NCBI GenBank assembly: GCA_036824465.1
Contig: DAITAC010000010.1
Location: 1 to 62,737, forward strand
Length of the DNA stretch: 62,737 nucleotides
DNA from: JAKOQB01 sp036824465
Lineage (GTDB): Bacteria; Pseudomonadota; Gammaproteobacteria; Burkholderiales; Burkholderiaceae_F
Direction of reading: 5' to 3'
Part shown: one piece after another, positions 8,654 to 16,908 of the stretch
Position numbering within the stretch: position 1 is the first letter of the stretch
Layout of the letters: the number at the start of each line of letters is the position of its first letter
The notes under the pieces: model-generated
Databases searched by the model: none
Told to the model about the DNA's origin: nothing
Seen by the model: only the letters and a program-made list of their open reading frames with translations
Translations under genes and position numbers: made by a program

Positions 8654-9339
8654 AGCCACCGCCGACGCTGTCGCCCAATACCGGCCTGGCGTCCGAGCGC
8701 GTCCGTGCGCGCATGGTTGAACGCTTGCGGGCGCAAGGGGTGAAGGATGAACGCACTCTGGAGTCGATGGAGTGGGCGCCGCGACACTTGTTTGTTGATC
8801 CAGCGTTGGCCAGTCGCGCGTATGAAGACACCGCGCTGCCGATCGGCCATGGTCAGACCATTTCACGTCCGTACAGTGTTGCCCGAATCGCCGAGCTTGC
8901 GGTTGAGGCGATTGCATTGCCAAAGACCGCGAAGGTGCTCGAGATCGGAACCGGATGCGGATACGCATCGGCTGTGCTCGCGCGATTGTTTGGCACCGTC
9001 ATTTCAATCGAGCGCGTGCGCCCGCTGCACGAACTGGCGCGACGGAACCTGCGCCCGCTGCGATTGCCCAACGTGCGGCTGGTATTTGGCGACGGTGTCG
9101 AAGGAATTGCGAGCGAGGCACCATTCGATGCGATCGTCGCAGCCGCCGCGGGCGAACGCATTCCTCCCGCCTGGATCGAACAATTGAAACCAGGGGGTCG
9201 AATCGTTGCCCCGGTTATAACGACATCGCAGCGAGACGATCAGTCACTGAAAGTGATTACGAAGGACGCCGCTGGCCGCGTGACGGAGAAGGCAGTGCAG
9301 TCCGCGCGCTTCGTACCCTTGCGCTTGGGAACGAAATGA
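8629..9339 (+). CDS. pcm: protein-L-isoaspartate O-methyltransferase
   Basis: A 236-residue SAM-dependent enzyme that methylates isoaspartyl residues so that aged proteins can be repaired. The family blocks are ALPIGHGQTISRPY (substrate site) and VLEIGTGCGYASAVLARL (SAM site). The first about 30 residues are not conserved and overlap surE by 25 bases. The gene ends in an ATGA overlap with the nlpD-like gene. The order surE-pcm-nlpD-rpoS is classic. Confidence 0.95.
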   Translation: MASARPQLKPPPTLSPNTGLASERVRARMVERLRAQGVKDERTLESMEWAPRHLFVDPALASRAYEDTALPIGHGQTISRPYSVARIAELAVEAIALPKTAKVLEIGTGCGYASAVLARLFGTVISIERVRPLHELARRNLRPLRLPNVRLVFGDGVEGIASEAPFDAIVAAAAGERIPPAWIEQLKPGGRIVAPVITTSQRDDQSLKVITKDAAGRVTEKAVQSARFVPLRLGTK

Positions 9340-10208
9340 TCGATGTGGTTTTGGGCATGAACTGGAAGTTCAATCTGATTCGTCGCGTCGGTTGCGCGCT
9401 GCTTGGCGTCGTGCTGGTGGCAGCGTGCACGACGACCGGGGTACGGCAGGCGCCGATCGCGGACCGCGCGCCGTCGGCGGGCTCTGGCGCGACGGACTCC
9501 ACTGGCGCGCCGCCCTCGCCGCGAGAGGCGCGTGACGGCGTCTATCTCGTGCAGAAGGGCGACACGCTGCGCGACATTGCGACCGCGTTCGGTCGCGACC
9601 ATCGAGACATTGCGCGCTGGAACAATATTGACGATCCGAACAAGCTGCGCATCGGGCAGGAGCTGCGTGTGATCCCGCCGCCCGAAACCGCGGTGGTGAC
9701 TCCAGTCACGCCGGCGACCGACGCACAGTCCCGCCCGCTGACGCCGCCGTTGGCCGGGACCGCAACGGCCCCGGCAACGCCGGTTGCGCCCGCGGTTTCG
9801 GCACCACCTTCGGTAGCTCCCGCGCCGAATCCTGCCGTTACCGACTTGATCTGGACATGGCCGCTGTCCGGAAAGGTGGTCGAAAAGTTCGACGACAAGC
9901 GCAACAAGGGAATCGACATCGCGGCGCGAGAGGGCGATCCGGTGCTGGCGGCCGGCGACGGCAGCGTCGTCTACAGCGGAAGCAGCCTGCGCGGTTACGG
10001 CAACCTGGTGATCGTGAAGCACAACGATGAGTTCATTTCCGCCTATGCTCACAACCGGCAGATCCTCGTCAAGCAGGGGCAGGCCGTGAAGCGCGGCCAG
10101 CGAATCGCCGAAGCGGGCAAGAGTGATGCATCGGCGCCGAAGCTGCACTTCGAGATCCGACGCGGCGGCAAGCCGGTTGACCCACTGCAATACCTGCCGC
10201 CGCGCTGA
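9336..10208 (+). CDS. nlpD: NlpD-like LysM/M23 lipoprotein
   Basis: A 290-residue murein-associated lipoprotein. The signal sequence ends in the lipobox LVAAC (Cys31). A LysM domain follows (about residues 67-112: VYLVQKGDTLRDIATAFG), then a Pro/Ala-rich linker and a C-terminal LytM/M23 domain (about 168-290). NlpD proteins activate septal amidases and usually lack peptidase activity; I did not establish catalytic competence here. The ATG at 9336 has GGGA five bases upstream and overlaps the pcm stop. ATG 9357 is a possible alternative. Confidence 0.9.
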   Translation: MIDVVLGMNWKFNLIRRVGCALLGVVLVAACTTTGVRQAPIADRAPSAGSGATDSTGAPPSPREARDGVYLVQKGDTLRDIATAFGRDHRDIARWNNIDDPNKLRIGQELRVIPPPETAVVTPVTPATDAQSRPLTPPLAGTATAPATPVAPAVSAPPSVAPAPNPAVTDLIWTWPLSGKVVEKFDDKRNKGIDIAAREGDPVLAAGDGSVVYSGSSLRGYGNLVIVKHNDEFISAYAHNRQILVKQGQAVKRGQRIAEAGKSDASAPKLHFEIRRGGKPVDPLQYLPPR

Positions 10209-10264
10209 TTCGATACTGTGATCCGGTCATGGCGCGTCGCCATGCCGCGATCGAAGGGCAGGCA

Positions 10265-11257
10265 ATGGCAGTCAAGGAGGGATTCGCCCTTGATGTGACA
10301 CTCGCGGAAGACGCGGAAGACATCCCGGTCGCGCCCGACGACGCCAAAGAAATCGAGGGACTCGACCTGGGCGATCCTGCCGCAACGGCGGAATGTGAGG
10401 CGGCGCCACATTCGGGTGTCGATTCCATCCAGCGCTATCTGAACGCGATCGGTACGCGACCTCTGCTCACGCCGCAGCAGGAGTTTGCACACGCGGTTGC
10501 TGCCCGTCAGGGCAACTTCGCATCTCGCCAGCTGATGATCGAGCATAACTTGCGACTGGTGGTTTCGATTGCCAGGCGTTATATGGGCCGCGGAGTCGCG
10601 TTTCTCGATCTGGTCGAGGAAGGAAATCTCGGGCTGATCCATGCGATCGAGAAGTTCGAACCGGAGCGCGGATTCCGTTTCTCGACCTACGCGACCTGGT
10701 GGATACGGCAGTCCGTCGAGCGCGCGGTTTTCAACCAGGCGCGCGTCGTGCGTTTGCCGGTGCACGTGATCCGTGAACTGAATCAGGTCTTGCGCGCCAA
10801 GCGCTACCTGGAGCGCGTGCTCACCGCGAACGGATCAGGGCGCGACGCACGAATTGAGGATATTGCGCATCTCGTCGGTCATTCCACGGACGAGGTCGCT
10901 GACATATTGAATCTTGCGCAAGCAACGACTTCGCTCGACACCCCGCTTCAGAACGATCCGGCGTCCTCGTTGCTCGACGTCACCAGCGATTCGCAAGCGC
11001 CGTTGCCTGAACAACGCGCGGGCCTTCATGAGCTGGAGCGCCTGGCGCACGAGTGGCTGGAGCGACTTCCGCTGAAGCAGCGCCGGGTCATTGAGCGCCG
11101 CTTCGGGCTCGACGGTGGCGAGGCGGCGACGCTTGAACAGGTCGCACTTGAACTCGAGCTGACGCGTGAGCGCGTGCGGCAGATTCAGCAGGAAGCGCTG
11201 TTGCGTCTGAAGCGCTCGCTGCGCGCCGCGGGCGTCGAGCGCGATGAACTGCTTTGA
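10265..11257 (+). CDS. rpoS: RNA polymerase sigma factor RpoS
   Basis: The sigma-38 factor of stationary phase and general stress. Region 1.2 is near DSIQRYLNAIGTRPLLTPQQ, region 2 reads RYMGRGVAFLDLVEEGNLGL and FSTYATWWIRQSVERA, and region 4 with the -35-binding helix reads LTRERVRQIQQEAL. ATG 10265 (330 residues) is chosen because GAAGGG lies six bases upstream. ATG 10229 in the same frame would add 12 residues but lacks a Shine-Dalgarno. A distance of 56 bases from nlpD allows read-through as well as a promoter inside nlpD, as in enterobacteria. Confidence 0.95.
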   Translation: MAVKEGFALDVTLAEDAEDIPVAPDDAKEIEGLDLGDPAATAECEAAPHSGVDSIQRYLNAIGTRPLLTPQQEFAHAVAARQGNFASRQLMIEHNLRLVVSIARRYMGRGVAFLDLVEEGNLGLIHAIEKFEPERGFRFSTYATWWIRQSVERAVFNQARVVRLPVHVIRELNQVLRAKRYLERVLTANGSGRDARIEDIAHLVGHSTDEVADILNLAQATTSLDTPLQNDPASSLLDVTSDSQAPLPEQRAGLHELERLAHEWLERLPLKQRRVIERRFGLDGGEAATLEQVALELELTRERVRQIQQEALLRLKRSLRAAGVERDELL

Positions 11258-11300
11258 GCGCCGGGCATTGAAGCGGCCCTTTGCCCTTGTGTTCGATCGA

Positions 11301-11306
11301 TAGAAT
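11301..11306 (+). promoter_or_regulatory. candidate -10 element for the exonuclease gene
   Basis: TAGAAT fits the sigma-70 -10 consensus in the 55-bp spacer after rpoS. The best upstream match, TTGCCC at 11281-11286, gives a 14-bp spacer, which is short. Transcription would begin near 11313, the first base of the next GTG start, so a leaderless mRNA is possible. Confidence 0.35.
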
Positions 11307-11312
11307 CTCGGC

Positions 11313-12092
11313 GTGATTCCAACCCTGGTCTTCGATATTGAAACAGTGCCCGACGTGGCCGGCCTGCGTCGACTGCGCCCACAGTGGCGTGACGCTTCGG
11401 ATGAAGATGTGGCGGCGCAGGCATTCGCCGAGCGGCGCGAGAAGACGGGGAGCGACTTCCTGCAGCACCATCTGCATCGCGTGGTCGCGATCGGCTGCAC
11501 ATTTCGTGACGATCAGGGCTTTCGCGTGCGCTGTCTCGGCACCGAGCGCGACGACGAACCGAAGCTGATCCAGGATTTCTTCAAACTGGTCGACCGCTAC
11601 ACGCCGCAACTGGTGAGCTGGAACGGCGGCGGCTTTGACCTTCCGGTGCTGCACTACAGGGGGCTGATCCACGGCGTCAGTGCGCCGCGCTACTGGGAGA
11701 TGGGTGATGACGATCGCGACTTCAAGTGGAACAACTACATCAGTCGCTATCACGCGCGCCACCTGGACCTGATGGACCTGCTGGCGCTTTATCAGCCCCG
11801 CGCCAGCGTTCCGCTCGACGACCTGTCCAAACTCGCGGGATTCGCCGGCAAAGTCGGGCTCGATGGCAGCAAGGTCTGGGGCGCATTTGCGGCCGGGCGC
11901 CTGAATGAGATCCGCGACTACTGCGAGACCGACGTCGTCAACACGTATCTGATCTTCTGCCGCTTCCAGAAAATGCGAGGCGTGCTGACCGCGGCCGCTT
12001 ACCGTGCCGAACTCGACCTCGTGCGAACGGCGTTGCAGGAGACGAGTGCGGCGCACTGGAACGAGTATCTCGCTGCCTGGCCGGAACATTGA
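11313..12092 (+). CDS. predicted 3'-5' exonuclease, PolB-like DEDD type
   Basis: A 259-residue protein of the family described as a predicted 3'-5' exonuclease related to the PolB proofreading domain. DEDD residues are visible: LVFDIETVPD at the N-terminus, SWNGGGFDLPVL, LDLMDLL, and CETDVVNTYLIFCRF near residue 210. It probably acts on nucleic-acid 3' ends; the physiological substrate is unknown. It starts with GTG at 11313. Its stop overlaps the TTG start of rlmD (TTGA), so the two are probably translationally coupled. Confidence 0.88.
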   Translation: MIPTLVFDIETVPDVAGLRRLRPQWRDASDEDVAAQAFAERREKTGSDFLQHHLHRVVAIGCTFRDDQGFRVRCLGTERDDEPKLIQDFFKLVDRYTPQLVSWNGGGFDLPVLHYRGLIHGVSAPRYWEMGDDDRDFKWNNYISRYHARHLDLMDLLALYQPRASVPLDDLSKLAGFAGKVGLDGSKVWGAFAAGRLNEIRDYCETDVVNTYLIFCRFQKMRGVLTAAAYRAELDLVRTALQETSAAHWNEYLAAWPEH

Positions 12093-13447
12093 AGCAGCGT
12101 GAGACGTTCGAAGTTGAGATCGATTCGCTCGATCTGGACGGTCGCGGGGTCGCGCGCCACGACGGCAAAGTGGTGTTTGCCGAGGGTGCTCTGCCCGGCG
12201 AGCGCGTCCGCGTGCAACTGGTACGCGCCAAGCCCCGGTACGACACTGCGCGCGTGCTCCAGATTCTGCGCGAAAGCGCGATGCGTGGCGTTCCGCGCTG
12301 CCCGCACTTTGGCCTGCATGCCGGCGCATGTGGCGGCTGCTCGATGCAGCACCTCGAGCCGCGCGCGCAAGTTGCGCTCAAGCAGCGCGTGCTCGAGGAC
12401 ACGTTGTGGCACCTTGGAAGACTGCGGCCGGAGGTCGTTTTGCGGCCGATCATCGGTCCCGCATGGCATTACCGGCATCGCGCTCGGCTGACGGTGCGCC
12501 ATGTCGCAAAGAAAGGCGGGGTGCTGGTCGGCTTCCACGAGCGCGCCAGCAGCTACGTGGCTGACATGCGGACCTGTGCCGTGCTTCCCGAACGCGTCGC
12601 TGCACTGATCGTGCCGCTGCGCGAACTGGTGGCCACACTTTCATTGCGCGACCGGCTACCGCAGATCGAGGTGACCGTTGCCACATCGGCTGGGGAACAA
12701 GCCGTCGTGCTCGTGCTTCGCGTGCTACAGGCGCTCACAAGCGAGGACCTGGAACAACTGCACGCGTTTCGCAGCCTTCATCAAATCTCGCTGTGGTTGC
12801 AGCCTGGCGGCCCGGAATCGGTCACGCCGCTTGATGCTGAGGACCGGCGCTCGCTGTCGCTGTCGTTGGTGGAGTTCAACGTGACGCTTCCGTTCTTGCC
12901 GACGGACTTCACTCAGGTCAATCACCAGATCAATGAGGTACTCGTTCGTCGCGCGATTCGGCTGCTGGACGTCTCAGCGACCGACCGCGTGATCGACTTC
13001 TTCTGTGGCCTTGGCAACTTCACGCTGCCGCTGGCGAGGAGAGCCGAGCGCGTGCTCGGTTTCGAAGGCAACTCAGGATTAATCGAGCGGGCGCGGCAGG
13101 CCGCGCGCAGCAACGGACTGGACGACGTGGCCGGGTTCGAGGCGCGCAACCTGCTCGAATGGACCGACGCTGACTGGAGTTCGACCGTGGGGAAGCTGGG
13201 AAGGGTGGATCGCGTGCTGATCGACCCGCCGCGCGAGGGGGCGCTGCCAATCGCGCGCAGCCTGGCCGCTGCGACGAGTCGGCCGCGCCGGCTCGTTTAC
13301 GTGTCGTGTAACCCAGCCACGCTGGCCCGCGACGCTGCCATTCTGGTTCATGAAGGCAAGTGGAAACTGAGTGCGGCCGGAGTGATCAATATGTTTCCGC
13401 ACACGTCCCACGTCGAGTCGATTGCGGTTTTCGAGCCCGGAGACTGA
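12089..13447 (+). CDS. rlmD: 23S rRNA (uracil-C5)-methyltransferase RlmD
   Basis: A 452-residue enzyme that methylates U1939 of 23S rRNA using SAM. An N-terminal TRAM domain (about 1-60) is followed by an iron-sulfur Cys cluster (RCPHFGLHAGACGGCSMQ). The methyltransferase domain carries VIDFFCGLGNFTLPLA, VDRVLIDPPREGA and the catalytic Cys in YVSCNPATLARD. It starts at TTG 12089, overlapping the previous stop. RumA/RlmD is preferred over the RlmC and TrmA paralogues because of the TRAM domain plus Cys cluster. Confidence 0.93.
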   Translation: MKQRETFEVEIDSLDLDGRGVARHDGKVVFAEGALPGERVRVQLVRAKPRYDTARVLQILRESAMRGVPRCPHFGLHAGACGGCSMQHLEPRAQVALKQRVLEDTLWHLGRLRPEVVLRPIIGPAWHYRHRARLTVRHVAKKGGVLVGFHERASSYVADMRTCAVLPERVAALIVPLRELVATLSLRDRLPQIEVTVATSAGEQAVVLVLRVLQALTSEDLEQLHAFRSLHQISLWLQPGGPESVTPLDAEDRRSLSLSLVEFNVTLPFLPTDFTQVNHQINEVLVRRAIRLLDVSATDRVIDFFCGLGNFTLPLARRAERVLGFEGNSGLIERARQAARSNGLDDVAGFEARNLLEWTDADWSSTVGKLGRVDRVLIDPPREGALPIARSLAAATSRPRRLVYVSCNPATLARDAAILVHEGKWKLSAAGVINMFPHTSHVESIAVFEPGD

Positions 13448-13512
13448 CGCGCCGAAGGTCGCGTTCGCACGCGCTGACGTGCTAAGATTTAGCGTTTATC
13501 AAAGTCCCTAAC

Positions 13513-13535
13513 ACCTTCATTTATCGAAGGTTTTT
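13513..13535 (+). terminator. weak terminator hairpin between rlmD and ndk
   Basis: ACCTTC (13513-13518) pairs with GAAGGT (13526-13531) around a 7-nt A/T-rich loop and is followed by T residues. The stem is short, so efficiency is doubtful. It lies in a locally A/T-richer 167-bp spacer that also holds the small palindrome GCTAAGATTTAGC at 13481-13493, whose TAAGAT could be a -10 element for ndk. No good -35 partner was found. Confidence 0.45.
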
Positions 13536-13614
13536 CGGTTCATCGATAACGTCCCGCCGGCTGCCTGCCGCGATCGACGCCATCGATTTCACAAGCGAAC
13601 ACGAGCGAGAAGAA

Positions 13615-14040
13615 ATGGCCGTTGAAAGAACTCTTTCCATCATCAAACCCGATGCGGTTGCGAAGAACGCGGTCGGCAGGATCCTGGCGCGCTTTGAGGC
13701 GGCAGGATTGAAGATCACTGCGGCGCGCATGATGCATCTGTCGCGCGGGGATGCCGAGGCGTTCTACGCCGTGCATCGAGAGCGGCCCTTCTTCAAGGAC
13801 CTGGTTGACTTCATGATCTCGGGTCCGATCATGGTGCAGGTCCTGCAAGGTGAGAACGCAATCGCCCGTAACCGCGAGCTGATGGGGGCCACCGATCCGA
13901 AGAAGGCAGCACCCGGCACCATCCGCGCTGACTTCGCCGACAGTATCGACGCCAACGCAGTCCACGGGTCCGACGGGCCCGAGACCGCACGCAACGAAAT
14001 CGCGTTCTTCTTTCCGTTCATGAACATCCACGCGCGCTGA
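13615..14040 (+). CDS. ndk: nucleoside diphosphate kinase
   Basis: A 141-residue enzyme that balances NTP pools by phosphate transfer through a histidine intermediate. It begins MAVERTLSIIKPDAVAKN; the catalytic His lies in IDANAVHGSDGPETA. Length and motifs are standard. It begins a long co-directional run (ndk-rlmN-pilF-rodZ-ispG-hisS-yfgM-bamB-der), with 24 bases to rlmN. Confidence 0.97.
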   Translation: MAVERTLSIIKPDAVAKNAVGRILARFEAAGLKITAARMMHLSRGDAEAFYAVHRERPFFKDLVDFMISGPIMVQVLQGENAIARNRELMGATDPKKAAPGTIRADFADSIDANAVHGSDGPETARNEIAFFFPFMNIHAR

Positions 14041-14064
14041 TCGAGGCCTTTCACCGACGCAGCA

Positions 14065-15180
14065 ATGGATCGAATCAACCTGCTTGGGCTGGACGCCGCC
14101 GCGCTGAAGGGTTTCGTCGAAGGAATCGGCGAAAAGCCGTTCCGCGCGCGCCAGCTTTCGCGCTGGATTCATCGGCGTGGTGCGAGCGAGTTTGACTCGA
14201 TGAGCGATCTGGCGAAATCACTGCGCGAAAAACTGGCACTACGCGCGAGCATCGCAGCGCTTGCCGTGATCCGGGATTCGATCTCGGCCGATGGCACGCG
14301 CAAATGGCTGCTCGACGTCGGGCAAGCCAATGCAGTGGAGTCGGTATTCATCCCGGAAGAAGAACGCGGCACCTTGTGCATCTCGACCCAGGCAGGCTGC
14401 GCGATGAACTGTGCGTTCTGCTCAACCGGAAAGCAGGGATTCAATCGCAACCTGACGACGGCGGAGATCATCGGCCAGCTGTGGCTGGCCGAACACGCAT
14501 TGCGCGCCGCCTCCGGCGTGACGGCCGAACACGACCGCGTGATCAGCAACGTCGTGATGATGGGAATGGGCGAGCCGCTGCAGAACCTCGATGCAGTGGT
14601 GCCGGCGTTGCGCTTGATGCTCGACGACGATGCGTACGGTCTTTCGCGGCGACGCGTGACGGTGTCGACCTCCGGACTGGTGCGGCAGATGGATAAGCTG
14701 GCCGGGCAGTGTCCGGTGGCGCTCGCGGTTTCGCTGCATGCGCCCAACGACGCGCTGCGCGACGAACTGGTGCCGCTGAATCGCAAGCATCCACTGCGCG
14801 AACTGATGGCGGCGTGCCGTCGTTACCTGCGCGTGGCGCCGCGTGACTTCATCACGTTCGAATACGTGATGCTCGACGGCGTCAACGATGCCGATGCGCA
14901 TGCACGCGAATTGATCGACCTGGTTGCGGACGTGCCATGCAAGTTCAACCTGATTCCGTTCAATCCGTTTCCCGGGACGGGACTGGCGCGCTCGTCGCCG
15001 GAACGGATCCGCGCCTTTGCTCAGATCTTGATCGACGCCGGCATCGTGACCACCACGCGCAAGACACGCGGCGACGATATCGATGCCGCGTGCGGACAGC
15101 TCGCCGGTGAGGTCAAGGACCGCACACGGTTGAGCGAACGACGCGCGCAGCGGTTGCCGCCCGTCGTGGTCTCCGCATAG
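14065..15180 (+). CDS. rlmN: dual-specificity RNA methyltransferase RlmN
   Basis: A 371-residue radical-SAM enzyme that makes 2-methyladenosine at A2503 of 23S rRNA and at A37 of some tRNAs. The CxxxCxxC cluster is in GCAMNCAFCSTGKQGFNRN, followed by MGMGEPLQN. The C-terminal Cys needed for methyl transfer is probably the one in DDIDAACGQL (about residue 345). It sits between ndk and pilF, the usual proteobacterial order. No anomaly is seen. Confidence 0.96.
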   Translation: MDRINLLGLDAAALKGFVEGIGEKPFRARQLSRWIHRRGASEFDSMSDLAKSLREKLALRASIAALAVIRDSISADGTRKWLLDVGQANAVESVFIPEEERGTLCISTQAGCAMNCAFCSTGKQGFNRNLTTAEIIGQLWLAEHALRAASGVTAEHDRVISNVVMMGMGEPLQNLDAVVPALRLMLDDDAYGLSRRRVTVSTSGLVRQMDKLAGQCPVALAVSLHAPNDALRDELVPLNRKHPLRELMAACRRYLRVAPRDFITFEYVMLDGVNDADAHARELIDLVADVPCKFNLIPFNPFPGTGLARSSPERIRAFAQILIDAGIVTTTRKTRGDDIDAACGQLAGEVKDRTRLSERRAQRLPPVVVSA

Positions 15181-15191
15181 CTGGAGCAAAG

Positions 15192-15995
15192 ATGCGGCAA
15201 ACGACCGGGGTTTTGTTGCTGCTGGTGGGCCTCTGGATGGTGTCGGGGTGTACGACGACGACCACGGTCAATGGCGTACCGGTGCCCGAAGCGCGCCCGA
15301 GCGCGCAGCAGGCAGAGACCGATCCCCGCAAGCGCGCCGAGATTCGGCTGCAGCTGGCCGCGAACTACTACCAGAAGGGGCAGCTTGCGATCGCGCTTGA
15401 AGAGGTCCGGCGCGCGTTGCAGGCCGACGCGAGCTACGCACTGGCGCATTCAATGCTTGGGCTGATCTACCTCGATCTCGGCGATCGCCGCGAGGCCGAT
15501 ACGAGCTATGCGCAGGCGCTGCGGCTCGAGCCAAGCAACCCCGAGATTCAGAACAACCACGGGTGGTATCTGTGCCAGACGGGGCGCGAGCGTGAGTCGA
15601 TCGACTTCTTTCAGCGTGCGGCGAGCAATCGCCTGTATCGCACGCCGGGGCTGGCGATGCAGAACGCAGGCCTGTGCATGCTGCGCGTGCAGGACAAGGC
15701 TGCGGCGGAAGGTTTCCTGCGTCGTTCGTTCGAGCTGGATGCGGCCAACCCGATGACCAAGTATCAGCTCGCACGACTGTACCTCGCGAGCAAGCAGGTA
15801 GACCGGGCGAACTTCTACTACGGCCTGCTGGAAAAGGGGCCGAACGCGCCGGTAGAGCTGCTTTGGCTCGGACTGCGCATCGCGCGAGCCAACGCCGACC
15901 TGCGTCTGGAACGGCAGTTGGCGGATGAACTGCGCCGGCGTTTCCCGAACTCGGCCGAGGCCGCGGCGCTGGCGCGCGGTGCTTTCGATGAATGA
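15192..15995 (+). CDS. pilF: type IV pilus biogenesis/stability lipoprotein PilW/PilF
   Basis: A 267-residue outer-membrane lipoprotein that helps PilQ secretin assembly and pilus stability. The signal peptide ends in the lipobox MVSGC (Cys20). About six TPR-like repeats follow (for example YYQKGQLAIALEEVRRAL and MLGLIYLDLGDRREADTSYA). Genes of the type IV pilus itself are not in this window. The next gene, rodZ, overlaps it by 8 bases. Confidence 0.92.
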   Translation: MRQTTGVLLLLVGLWMVSGCTTTTTVNGVPVPEARPSAQQAETDPRKRAEIRLQLAANYYQKGQLAIALEEVRRALQADASYALAHSMLGLIYLDLGDRREADTSYAQALRLEPSNPEIQNNHGWYLCQTGRERESIDFFQRAASNRLYRTPGLAMQNAGLCMLRVQDKAAAEGFLRRSFELDAANPMTKYQLARLYLASKQVDRANFYYGLLEKGPNAPVELLWLGLRIARANADLRLERQLADELRRRFPNSAEAAALARGAFDE

Positions 15996-16896
15996 GACCA
16001 ACTCCGGTGCGGCGACCGAAACCGCATCGAGCCCTGAGCCAACCGGCTTGTCCTTTGGGCCGCGCCTGGCGAGCGCGCGCGAGGCGCTGTCATTGTCGGT
16101 CAATGACATCGCCGCCCGGCTGCGCCTCAGTCCAAAGCAGGTGATTGCGATCGAGGGCGAGAATCTTGCCGTTCTGCCTGGACCGGCGTTTCTGCGCGGC
16201 TTTGTCCGTAACTACGCCAAGGAAGTCCGGCTTGATCCGGCGCCGCTGATTGGCGCGTTGAATCGGATTCTCGAGCCTGGAATCAATGTCGATGCGCCCG
16301 CGCAGGCACGATCGCCGCTGGTGCACCCGGCGGAGCGAGAGCGATTCTCGCGGGCGTTCGTGATCGTTGGCGCGGTCGGGGCGCTGCTTGTCTTTGCGGT
16401 TGCAGGATGGATCAGCAATTCGCGATCGCGCCAGGCAGTTTCGAGTGTAGGTCCCGGAAATATCTCTCCTGTTGCTGCGACGCTGACCGTGGCACCGGCA
16501 TGGACAGTGAGCGGCGCCGCAGCAACTGCCGCGGCCGCGCCGGAACCACTGGCGTTGACGAGTTCGCGAACCGCATCCAATGCCGAAGCGCTTACGCAGT
16601 CGCAACCCGCCAAAGGAGTTGAGGTGCTGGCACCGATCGTTGCGCCAGCGATCGAGCCGGCTGCATTGCGCCTGAGTTTTCGCGAGATCTCCTGGGTCGA
16701 ATTGACACAGCAAGATGGAACGGTGCTTCTGTCCCAGAATAATCCGGCCGGGACAGAACAGATCATCCGCGGTAAACCGCCGTATCAACTTGTGATCGGT
16801 AATGCGTCGGCGGTGTCGCTCGAGTACGGCGGCAGGACAGTGGACCTGAAACCCGTGACAAGCGCCGGCAATGTGGCGCGCCTCACGGTCCAATAG
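15988..16896 (+). CDS. rodZ: RodZ-like helix-turn-helix membrane protein
   Basis: A 302-residue bitopic membrane protein. An N-terminal XRE-type HTH (about residues 24-95: FGPRLASAREALSLSVNDIA) is followed by one transmembrane helix (about 122-140, VIVGAVGALLVFAVAGW), a low-complexity Ala/Ser/Thr region and a C-terminal DUF4115 domain (about 220-302). RodZ links MreB filaments to the cell-wall machinery. The ATG at 15988 is chosen because residues before it are not conserved. Context pilF-rodZ-ispG is typical. Confidence 0.88.
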   Translation: MNETNSGAATETASSPEPTGLSFGPRLASAREALSLSVNDIAARLRLSPKQVIAIEGENLAVLPGPAFLRGFVRNYAKEVRLDPAPLIGALNRILEPGINVDAPAQARSPLVHPAERERFSRAFVIVGAVGALLVFAVAGWISNSRSRQAVSSVGPGNISPVAATLTVAPAWTVSGAAATAAAAPEPLALTSSRTASNAEALTQSQPAKGVEVLAPIVAPAIEPAALRLSFREISWVELTQQDGTVLLSQNNPAGTEQIIRGKPPYQLVIGNASAVSLEYGGRTVDLKPVTSAGNVARLTVQ

Positions 16897-16908
16897 GCAG
16901 GATCAAGC

